A stretch of 64,000 bases of DNA from Lentisphaerae bacterium GWF2_49_21 (GTDB taxonomy: Bacteria; Verrucomicrobiota; Lentisphaeria; Victivallales; GWF2-50-93), in assembly GCA_001804805.1 (NCBI GenBank), contig MHBH01000026.1, positions 62,001 through 126,000 of the forward strand, in the 5' to 3' direction. A program made the position numbers and the translations under genes. Shown here piece after piece: positions 58,483 through 64,000 of this stretch (the first letter of the stretch is position 1; every line of letters begins with the position of its first letter). A model generated the notes under the pieces. The model was not told where the DNA came from. It saw only the letters and a program-made list of their open reading frames with translations, and did not search any database.

Positions 58483-59220
58483 TCACAGACCGCCGGTAAC
58501 CTCTAGTACTGAGCCGGTGACGTAGGAAGACTCCTTAGATGCCAGAAAAAGTATTGCATTGGCGACTTCTTCTGGCCTGCCGAAGCGTTTCAGAGGTATC
58601 TGCTGAATAAATGCCTTCTTTGCTTCTTCCGGCAGATCTCCTATGAATTCAGTATCGATGAAGCCCGGGGAAACTGCATTTACAGTTATCCCCCGTCGCG
58701 CCGTTTCTTTTGCAAGAGACATTGTAAGAGCGACCTGTCCGGCCTTTGCGGCCGCATAGTTTGACTGTCCGGCAAAACCGAATTTCCCGGAAGGGGAAGT
58801 GATGTTGATGATCCTTCCAAACTTGTTCTGCATCATCTTCTGGACAGCAAATTTACTCATGTTGAAGGTGCCGGTGAGATTGGTGGCGATCACGGCATTC
58901 CAGTCCTGCGGAGGCATCATTCCCAGGACATTGTCCTTGCGGATGCCGGCATTGTTCACGAGGACTTCGAGGGATTTGTGTTTGGCGTCATACTCCTTGT
59001 AGAAGGATTCAGCCTGTGAGTAGTCGGAAATATCGAACTTTACTATTTCAAGGGGATGTCCTGCCCATGCCTGTTTCAGCTGGTCTGCCGCAGCTTGGTT
59101 CCCATGGAAGATGGCGGTCACGGAGGCTCCGGCCTTGAGAAAAGCTTCAGTAACGGCCTTGCCTATGCCGCGAGTGCCGCCGGTGACGACGACATTGTAT
59201 TCCTTGAAGTCGAATTTCAT
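58483..59220 (-). CDS. fabG: 3-oxoacyl-ACP reductase
   Basis: 245-residue NADPH-dependent SDR of fatty-acid synthesis. VVVTGGTRGIGKAVTEAFL (about 10-28), NNAGIRKDNVLGMM, NITSPSGKFGFAGQSNYAAAKAG (Ser-Tyr-Lys triad, about 138-155) and SPGFIDTEF are FabG-like, with VTGSVLEVTGGL at the end. It stands alone here without other fab genes, so a different ketoacyl or acetoacetyl substrate is possible. The start region is folded into an AT-rich hairpin with the AGGAG in its loop (59221-59249). Confidence 0.87.
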   Translation of the reverse strand: MKFDFKEYNVVVTGGTRGIGKAVTEAFLKAGASVTAIFHGNQAAADQLKQAWAGHPLEIVKFDISDYSQAESFYKEYDAKHKSLEVLVNNAGIRKDNVLGMMPPQDWNAVIATNLTGTFNMSKFAVQKMMQNKFGRIINITSPSGKFGFAGQSNYAAAKAGQVALTMSLAKETARRGITVNAVSPGFIDTEFIGDLPEEAKKAFIQQIPLKRFGRPEEVANAILFLASKESSYVTGSVLEVTGGL

Positions 59221-59249
59221 ATAAATTTTCTCCTACGGATAAAATTTAT
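59221..59249 (-). promoter_or_regulatory. Hairpin with fabG ribosome-binding site in its loop
   Basis: ATAAATTTT (59221-59229) and AAAATTTAT (59241-59249) form a 9-bp stem. On the minus strand the loop reads ATCCGTAGGAG and the ATG follows the stem at once. It is a member of the ATAAATTTT palindrome family. Confidence 0.45.
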
Positions 59250-59274
59250 CATGCCAAATCTAATTTAAAATAAA

Positions 59275-59299
59275 AAACCCCGGAGATTTTCCGGGGTTT
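59275..59299 (-). terminator. Intrinsic terminator of the alpha ribosomal operon
   Basis: AAACCCCGGA and TCCGGGGTTT form a 10-bp stem with a 5-nt loop. On the minus strand it is followed by a T6 run (59277-59272), 23 bases beyond the rplQ stop. Confidence 0.88.
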
Positions 59300-59321
59300 T
59301 AATCATGCAAATTGCATGGAC

Positions 59322-59792
59322 TTATTTCTTTTCTTCGGCTTTTGCTTCAGCCTTAAGCTCTGTCTTCTTGCCTTCTGCCTTCTTATCGGCCTTTTTCGCC
59401 GGACTCTTCTTCTTCTTTGCCGGCTTGGCTTCGGCTTCTTCTCCGACAAACTGGAGAATGCACATTTCAGCTGCATCGCCCAATCTCTGTCCGAGACGCA
59501 TTATCCTGGTATATCCGCCTTTGCGGTCGGTATATTTCTTTACGAGTTCGTCGAAAAGTTTCTTTACGGCTTCCTTGTCACGGAGCTTTGAAAGTGCGAG
59601 CTGCCTGTGATGGATGTCGCCTTTCTTTGCATAAGTGATCATTTTTTCGGCAAGACGGCGCGACTGCTTGGCTTTCACAACAGTTGTGCGGACTTCACCG
59701 AGCATGATGAGCGAACTCACCTGGTTGGCAAGCATCGCCTGACGATGGGCGCTTGTGCGGCCTATTTTAAATGTGAACTTGCGATGGCGCAT
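59322..59792 (-). CDS. rplQ: 50S ribosomal protein L17, with C-terminal extension
   Basis: 156 residues against about 120 in typical bacteria. MRHRKFTFKIGRTSAHRQAMLANQ and the core to about residue 118 are standard L17, binding 23S rRNA near the exit tunnel. The final about 38 residues are a Lys/Ala/Glu-rich low-complexity tail (KPAKKKKSPAKKADKKAEG). It is the last gene of the alpha operon, followed by a strong terminator, and its ATG lies 2 bases after the rpoA stop. Confidence 0.97.
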   Translation of the reverse strand: MRHRKFTFKIGRTSAHRQAMLANQVSSLIMLGEVRTTVVKAKQSRRLAEKMITYAKKGDIHHRQLALSKLRDKEAVKKLFDELVKKYTDRKGGYTRIMRLGQRLGDAAEMCILQFVGEEAEAKPAKKKKSPAKKADKKAEGKKTELKAEAKAEEKK

Positions 59793-59794
59793 TA

Positions 59795-60820
59795 TTATTC
59801 CTCCTCCTGGGTCTTGGCCTTGAGTTTTTCAGCTTCGGCCTGGAGCAGGGTGACCATTTCCTCGCTGAATGTCATGCCGAGAGAAAGGTTGAGAGCAGAA
59901 AGCTTCTGCTTGATTTCCTCAAGGGATTTTCTTCCGAAGTTCCTGAACTTGAGCATCTTGGACTCCGACTTCAAGCAGAGTTCGCCGATGAGCTTGATGT
60001 TTGCATTGTTCAAGCAGTTCTGAGCCCTTACTGAAAGTTCGATATTGTCAACAGGCTGAACAAGTGTCTTGTAAAGCTTCTGTTCTTCTTCGCTGATTGC
60101 AGCCAGTGAGCCTTCTTCTCCGGCAAGTGAGCCGAGGAAGGGCCTGAGATGATCCTGGAGGATCTTCGCGGCCTTTTCAAGTGCGTCCCTAGGAGTGATC
60201 CTGCCGTCGGACCAGATCTCAAGGATGAGGCTGTCCATTTCGGTCTCCTCGCCGACTCGGGCGGTACCGACATTGTATCTGACATGGGTCACCGGGCTGA
60301 AAAGTGAATCAATTGGAATGGTTCCAAGGGGATGATCCGCCTTTTTATTCTTCTCTGCAGGAAAATAACCACGGCCCTTGATGATCTCGACCTCGGCATG
60401 GAAGCTGCCTTTTTTGTCGAGAGTGCAGATCAGCTGGTCGGGGTTGAGGATTTCAACCGTGCCGTCCGTGACGATGTCTGCGGCAGTAACCTGTCCGGGC
60501 TTGTCCTTCTTGATCTCAAGCGTCTTCGGAAGGTCGCCGGTGCAGTTGATGCGGATTCTTTTGAGGTTGAGCACGATGTCAGTGACATCTTCAATGATGT
60601 TCGGGAGAGTTGTGAACTCATGGGAAGCACCGTCAATCCTGATTGCAGATATTGCAGATCCCTCAAGAGACGAGAGCAGTATTCTGCGGAGTGAATTCCC
60701 GATACTGTGGGCGAATCCCCTCTGGAGAGGAGCGGCTGTGAATTTCCCGTAAGTAGGAGTCGCTGTCGATTCGTCTAACTCCACTGAACGAGGCATTGGA
60801 AAGGCATTTGAAGCTGGCAT
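59795..60820 (-). CDS. rpoA: DNA-directed RNA polymerase subunit alpha
   Basis: 341 residues. The N-terminal assembly domain (FTAAPLQRGFAHSIGNSLRRILLSSLEGSAI, about 27-57) and the C-terminal domain (NLKLIGELCLKSESKMLKF, then FGRKSLEEIKQKL) are complete; the latter contacts UP elements and activators. It follows rpsK directly, with no rpsD between (52-base gap), unlike the order rpsM-rpsK-rpsD-rpoA of E. coli and B. subtilis. A GGAGG-type site precedes the ATG. Confidence 0.98.
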   Translation of the reverse strand: MPASNAFPMPRSVELDESTATPTYGKFTAAPLQRGFAHSIGNSLRRILLSSLEGSAISAIRIDGASHEFTTLPNIIEDVTDIVLNLKRIRINCTGDLPKTLEIKKDKPGQVTAADIVTDGTVEILNPDQLICTLDKKGSFHAEVEIIKGRGYFPAEKNKKADHPLGTIPIDSLFSPVTHVRYNVGTARVGEETEMDSLILEIWSDGRITPRDALEKAAKILQDHLRPFLGSLAGEEGSLAAISEEEQKLYKTLVQPVDNIELSVRAQNCLNNANIKLIGELCLKSESKMLKFRNFGRKSLEEIKQKLSALNLSLGMTFSEEMVTLLQAEAEKLKAKTQEEE

Positions 60821-60872
60821 TGATTTACCTCCAAGGATTATTACAAATGTTTTTGTTTAGTTGATTTTAAAT

Positions 60873-61412
60873 TTAGACACGACGTCTTTTTGCAGGACGG
60901 CACCCGTTGTGGGGAACAGGAGTGATGTCCTGAAGAGCAAGAATTTCGATTCCTGACGCCGCTATGCCGCGGACAGCGGACTCACGTCCGGCTCCCGGGC
61001 CCTTGATCCTAACTTCCGCTTCCTTCATTCCTATCGCCTGTGCCTTCTTGGCTGTTTCCGTGGCCACGAGCTGGGCGACGTAGGCGGTACTTTTCTTCGA
61101 ACCCTTGAATCCTGATTTTCCGGCGCTTCCCCAGCAGAGGACATTGCCATGCAGATCAGTGACAGTCACCTTGGTATTGTTGAAAGTGGAATGGACGTAT
61201 ATGATTCCAGTCGGGACAATTCGCGTTACCTTCGCCTTGCGCTTTTCCTCGCCTGCACCTCCTGCGCCTTCAGCTGCAGGAGCCTGAGCCGCATCGGCAT
61301 TCTTCTGTTTATCAGTATTCTCAGCTTTTTTATCGCCCTTGTTTTCGGGCTTATCTGTCTTCTTAGGTTTTTCCTTGGAGTCTTTATCTTCTTTTTTTGG
61401 TTCTTCAGCCAT
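60873..61412 (-). CDS. rpsK: 30S ribosomal protein S11, with N-terminal extension
   Basis: 179 residues against about 129. The S11 core runs from about residue 60 (VTRIVPTGIIYVHSTFNNTKVTVTD) to NGCRPAKRRRV, complete and binding 16S rRNA at the platform. The first about 58 residues are a charged Lys/Glu/Asp-rich then Ala-rich extension (EEPKKEDKDSKEKPKKTDKP; AQAPAAEGAGGAGEEK). The start is supported by a GGTAG-like site only, so a shorter internal start is possible, but no internal Met lies before the core. Confidence 0.96.
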   Translation of the reverse strand: MAEEPKKEDKDSKEKPKKTDKPENKGDKKAENTDKQKNADAAQAPAAEGAGGAGEEKRKAKVTRIVPTGIIYVHSTFNNTKVTVTDLHGNVLCWGSAGKSGFKGSKKSTAYVAQLVATETAKKAQAIGMKEAEVRIKGPGAGRESAVRGIAASGIEILALQDITPVPHNGCRPAKRRRV

Positions 61413-61441
61413 AAACTACCTTCCGTGATTATAATAAACGA

Positions 61442-62008
61442 TTATTTCTTCTTAGGAGCAGCCGGGGCCTTGGCAGCCGGAGCGCCTGCTTTCGGGGCAG
61501 CAGCCGGAGCGCCTGGTTTTGCACCCGCAGCCGGAGCGCCTGGTTTTGCGCCTGCGGCAGGAGCGGCAGCGGCAGGGGCGGCACCGGGTTTGACCTCTCC
61601 AGCCTTGCCGTCAGTCGAAGCGACGATCCTTCTTTCAGTCTTGTCGCGGATTGCTCCGACGGTCTTCCTCTTGCCTTTTCTCGTCCTTGCGTTGGTCTTG
61701 GTCCTTTGGCCTCTGACAGGAAGTCCTCTGCGATGCCTGTGTCCACGGTAGGTACCGATTGCGACAAGGCGTCTGATATCTCCGGCGATCAATCTGCGGA
61801 GGTCTCCTTCGACGACATAGTCGTTCTGGAGGATGGTGGTTATCTTTGCGATGTGCTCGTTGCTGAGGTTGTCTGCTTTCGTACCGAGCGGGATGTTCGC
61901 CTTCTTAATGATTTCAAGGGCTCTCGCCTGTCCTATCCCATAGATGTAGGGGAGGGCGAATTCAATACGTTTCTTACCGGGTATATCAACACCAAGAATT
62001 CGGGGCAT
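61442..62008 (-). CDS. rpsM: 30S ribosomal protein S13, with Ala/Pro-rich C-terminal extension
   Basis: 188 residues against about 120. PRILGVDIPGKKRIEFALPYIYGIG opens the S13 core, which ends near GQRTKTNARTRKGKRKTVG (about residue 118). The remaining about 70 residues start with a charged segment and end in a tail of Ala, Pro, Gly and Lys with a 9-residue period (AGAKPGAPA). S13 sits in the 30S head and contacts tRNA and the B1 bridges, so the tail lies near an inter-subunit face. A 27-bp tandem DNA repeat encodes it. Confidence 0.97.
   Translation of the reverse strand: MPRILGVDIPGKKRIEFALPYIYGIGQARALEIIKKANIPLGTKADNLSNEHIAKITTILQNDYVVEGDLRRLIAGDIRRLVAIGTYRGHRHRRGLPVRGQRTKTNARTRKGKRKTVGAIRDKTERRIVASTDGKAGEVKPGAAPAAAAPAAGAKPGAPAAGAKPGAPAAAPKAGAPAAKAPAAPKKK
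61501..61554. repeat. 27-bp tandem repeat in the rpsM tail
   Basis: A 27-bp unit beginning CAGCCGGAGCGCCTGGTTTT is repeated at 61501 and 61528 with near identity, encoding the 9-residue AGAKPGAPA period. A third, degenerate unit lies on each side. Confidence 0.75.
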
Positions 62009-62031
62009 ATGCTTCTTCCTTCCTTAAGGTA

Positions 62032-62148
62032 TCAACCTTGTCTTTGTTTATGGCGGGCATTGCGCGGACACTGCACTCTGACCACGCCTTTTCTTTTAAT
62101 TATCTGACAGAATTCACAACGGCGTTTTACTGAAGCTCTTACTTTCAT
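62032..62148 (-). CDS. rpmJ: 50S ribosomal protein L36
   Basis: 38 residues: [20 protein letters not shown], then [18 protein letters not shown]. The zinc ribbon C-x2-C-x12-C-x4-H is intact. It is too short for most ORF filters but unmistakable, and it opens the alpha operon 23 bases upstream of rpsM, the normal position. AGGGAG lies 8 bases before the ATG. No infA or secY is seen further upstream within 220 bases. Confidence 0.96.
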   Translation of the reverse strand: MKVRASVKRRCEFCQIIKRKGVVRVQCPRNARHKQRQG

Positions 62149-62165
62149 ATGCAAAATCTCCCTAG

Positions 62166-62179
62166 GGCCTCCGGAGGCC
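62166..62179. promoter_or_regulatory. 14-bp perfect palindrome in the alpha-operon leader
   Basis: GGCCTCCGGAGGCC lies 18 bases upstream of the rpmJ start and next to its Shine-Dalgarno. It could form a leader hairpin involved in autoregulation; S4, the usual regulator of this operon, is not encoded in it here. Confidence 0.4.
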
Positions 62180-62310
62180 GATATTTCACGCACATTTCTC
62201 CGGAAAAGCCAAATAGTGTAAAAAAATTAAGTAAATTTAACAGAGCCGCATAAAATAGGTGCAGGTTTTTAACATTCAAGCAGGATTTTCAATTATTTTT
62301 AAAAATAAAT

Positions 62311-62345
62311 AATCTCCGTAACGTCCTTTGGCCGGACCGGAGATT
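62311..62345 (-). terminator. Terminator-like hairpin after the zinc-ribbon gene
   Basis: AATCTCCG (62311-62318) and CGGAGATT (62338-62345) pair, enclosing GTCC/GGAC. On the minus strand an ATTTATTTTT stretch follows, 26 bases beyond the stop codon of the zinc-ribbon gene. Confidence 0.6.
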
Positions 62346-62371
62346 CTTTATATTATAAGGTTCCCAAAATA

Positions 62372-62617
62372 TCAGTTTTCAGGAGGCGTTATATCTAGGC
62401 CGGCGCGGTTCTGGTTGGATATCCAGTTGTCCACAAAGGGCTTGAGCAGGAAATCTTCAAGTTCGTCATTCACCTCTATCCTGGCATTGCAGTATGGGCA
62501 TGACGAAAAATGCTCTATGTCGTCCCTGAAGAGCATTTCAAAGCAGTTCGGGCAAATGAGGATCTTGTCGGAAGAATTCCTCAGATTCCTGAATTCATAT
62601 TTTTTCGCCGAATCCAT
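62372..62617 (-). CDS. Small zinc-ribbon protein
   Basis: 81 residues from MDSAKKYEFRNLRN, or 86 from the upstream ATG at 62632. Two CxxC pairs (ILICPNCFEMLF, about 21-32, and HFSSCPYCNARIEV) form a zinc ribbon; an acidic segment and an Asn-rich C-terminus follow. Such proteins bind nucleic acid or act as small regulators, but no function can be assigned. The start at 62617 has GAAGG 9 bases upstream. A promoter at 62647-62675 and a terminator at 62311-62345 suggest a single-gene unit. Confidence 0.72.
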   Translation of the reverse strand: MDSAKKYEFRNLRNSSDKILICPNCFEMLFRDDIEHFSSCPYCNARIEVNDELEDFLLKPFVDNWISNQNRAGLDITPPEN

Positions 62618-62646
62618 AGTCTTAACCTTCATTAATTATACTACAT

Positions 62647-62675
62647 ATTATATATAAAAACTTAGACAAACACAA
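62647..62675 (-). promoter_or_regulatory. Sigma70-type promoter of the zinc-ribbon gene
   Basis: On the minus strand TTGTGT (62675-62670), 17 bases, TATAAT (62652-62647), about 30 bases upstream of the start at 62617. Confidence 0.6.
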
Positions 62676-62775
62676 TACCTGAATGTTCCTTTATGAAGAA
62701 AAAAAGAGCTTTTTTTATGCCAGAATGCCTGAGCTCAAAGTTGAGGCTGGCGAAAAATGCGGATTTCGCAGACTT

Positions 62776-64000
62776 TCATGGATTCCTATGGATTTCAGGC
62801 TTAAGAAAAATCATCTGGCTCCGAAAAAGAGGAACAACAAAAGATTTATCCCCTTTGCTGCCATTTCGCGGCAGAAGATCGGCCCCCTTGAACTCCTTTG
62901 ATTCAGCACCATGAGTCTCACGGATGTATACCTTGTAGTCATTGTCACGGAAGTTTTCGGATACAAATGACAGCGCTGCCGTTGAGTCCTTTACTATATA
63001 AGGAACAGAGTCGGCAGGCACTTTCGCTGAATCGGTTGCCGATATGTAGTTGTAAGCCCCCAGCAGTTCCGTGACGCCACCATCCCTTGTTTCAATGAAC
63101 GGAGCAGGGCCCTCTGTTTTGAATCCGAGTATCCAGAGCTTACTACCGATATTTAAAACCTGAGCATAGCTGCCGTCGCCGTTGTTGTTCTCGGGATTGA
63201 GCTGGCGCGCCCATACGCTCTGCCGCCTGAACTCCCATCCCGGCAGGTAGGCATCCTCAATGAAAAGTTTTCCAGTTCCGTTCTCGGTGTTCCGGTATGA
63301 ATGGCGGTGCCCGCCGTCGCCACCAACCCAGCCCGCGCAGTGCCTGATCACGACTGTCTTCGGACTGTTGTTCTCGAATATGACCTCGCCCGGATACTGC
63401 GCATTGAAAAACATGTTCTCGAAAAAGATGGCATCCGACTTTGTCTCATCAATCCTGATCAGCGGACGCGGATTCTTTATATTACTGAAAGGTTCCTTCG
63501 CCGCGCCGAGATTGATCTCGGCACCCATTCCAAGGATTTGTTTAAGGGAACCCCGGACGATTAACGTGTCAGAAAGGAAATAAATCCTGTTGTTCGGGAA
63601 ATATATCGTGGATTTACCAGAATCTATCGCCCTTTGGATCGCAGCGGTATCATCCTTCTCTCCATCCTTGCGCGCCCCGACTGCAATCCAGTCTGCGAGA
63701 TCCGCATTCCAGTATTCCGGAGTTTCCTCGACCGCAATCAAAGAGTTCTGCAGGATTTTAGTATCACCAATGATGGATGGTCTTGTGAGCTCATTGTTCT
63801 GGATTGCAGATATGTCCACGCCATGATATTTGATAGGTTGTGGACGGTAGCCATCGACTGACAAGTTGTATAAGAACATGCTTCCTTCACAGATTACCGC
63901 AGGCTGATCAGCGAATCCGCCGGTGAGCTTGGAATCTATCAGGGTCAGCATGCCATTGCGCTTGGTGACAATTATCGCCGGAACCTTGTTCACGCTCGTC
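62776..64000 (-). CDS. Pectate-lyase-superfamily (parallel beta-helix) protein, N-terminus outside window
   Basis: The frame is open to the window edge; about 408 residues of the C-terminal part are visible. DWIAVGARKDGEKDDTAAIQRAIDSGKSTIYFP is the hallmark of the pectate lyase superfamily/GH55-like domain, where a WN/DxxAxGxxxDxTxAIQxAI segment starts the beta-helix. IFFENMFFNAQYPGEVIFENNS, VVIRHCAGW and FIEDAYLPGWEFRRQSVW follow as coils. Since this hallmark starts about residue 103 of the visible part, an N-terminal beta-helix repeat or another domain precedes it. Catalytic residues cannot be named. It is likely a secreted glycan-active protein. Confidence 0.8.
   Translation of the reverse strand, partial: TSVNKVPAIIVTKRNGMLTLIDSKLTGGFADQPAVICEGSMFLYNLSVDGYRPQPIKYHGVDISAIQNNELTRPSIIGDTKILQNSLIAVEETPEYWNADLADWIAVGARKDGEKDDTAAIQRAIDSGKSTIYFPNNRIYFLSDTLIVRGSLKQILGMGAEINLGAAKEPFSNIKNPRPLIRIDETKSDAIFFENMFFNAQYPGEVIFENNSPKTVVIRHCAGWVGGDGGHRHSYRNTENGTGKLFIEDAYLPGWEFRRQSVWARQLNPENNNGDGSYAQVLNIGSKLWILGFKTEGPAPFIETRDGGVTELLGAYNYISATDSAKVPADSVPYIVKDSTAALSFVSENFRDNDYKVYIRETHGAESKEFKGADLLPRNGSKGDKSFVVPLFRSQMIFLKPEIHRNP

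Noticed and set aside
60332-60752. Plus-strand open frames opposite rpoA
   Set aside because: rpoA is complete; the frames are shadows.
1-64000. CRISPR array
   Set aside because: No regularly spaced direct repeats with unique spacers are visible, despite the Csm6-like fragment at 902.
1-64000. tRNA, rRNA, tmRNA or other standard RNA genes
   Set aside because: No cloverleaf with a T-loop GTTCRA motif or rRNA core sequence was recognised in the gaps; a covariance-model scan was not possible.

Overview
The window reads as one contiguous piece of a chromosome of moderate GC, most likely from the PVC superphylum and probably Lentisphaerota. The evidence is three secreted prepilin-like proteins with an FTLIELL methylation motif, two Cys-type sulfatases, several secreted carbohydrate-active or beta-helix proteins, AraC and GntR sugar regulators, a Ser/Thr kinase with a leucine-rich-repeat-like tail, and an alpha operon (rpmJ-rpsM-rpsK-rpoA-rplQ) with no rpsD, as in Chlamydiae. 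The phylum is inferred from gene content; no rRNA or tRNA gene is visible.

Layout. 1-3 kb: 3' end of purQ, an orphan fragment resembling the C-terminal domain of a CRISPR-associated Csm6-like protein, and a secreted sialate O-acetylesterase. 3-6 kb: sulfur assimilation on the minus strand (metY, cysK, Rrf2 regulator), divergent from the kinase-LRR gene. 8-18 kb: accessory genes: AraC regulator, UroD-family protein, a GC-rich Tat-exported aldo/keto reductase, a clan GH-A type glycosidase, two prepilin-like genes, a GntR/LacI-type regulator and a second AraC regulator. 18-30 kb: a plus-strand accessory block (beta-helix lipoprotein, ceramidase-like protein, two DegT aminotransferases, a third prepilin, a beta-helix/Calx-beta protein, two sulfatases), part of it bounded by a 43-bp direct repeat that carries a promoter. 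30-45 kb: large NAD-glutamate dehydrogenase, GH38-like enzyme, fused homocysteine methyltransferase/MTHFR, nitroreductase, an SDR gene overlapping a ParE-type toxin-antitoxin pair, a GlmU-C-terminal-like protein with glmM, DUF167, sixA, flavin reductase and ruvX. 45-58 kb: PIG-L deacetylase behind a structured leader, Gfo/Idh oxidoreductase, an overlapping radical SAM-UbiA-geranylgeranyl reductase-like cluster, rlmD/trmA-like methyltransferase, C45-like hydrolase, queC, larB, fabI, and a membrane-anchored spermidine synthase-like protein. 58-64 kb: fabG, the alpha ribosomal operon, a zinc-ribbon protein and a partial pectate-lyase-fold protein.

How it fits together. The 1-30 kb accessory genes suggest a degrader of sulfated or acetylated glycans (esterase, sulfatases, glycosidases, sugar-sensing regulators, surface prepilins). 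Sulfur amino-acid metabolism is represented twice (metY/cysK/Rrf2 and the methyltransferase/MTHFR fusion). The other genes are mostly housekeeping.

The most unusual feature is the density of dispersed, structured intergenic DNA: at least ten short repeat families, many palindromic, some placed directly after stop codons, one carrying a promoter, and one lying just upstream of the FTLIELL motif in two prepilin genes. The leading candidates for something undescribed are the chimeric prepilin 5' ends, the promoter-bearing repeat, a three-stem leader RNA at 44862-44951, and the radical SAM-UbiA-reductase cluster.
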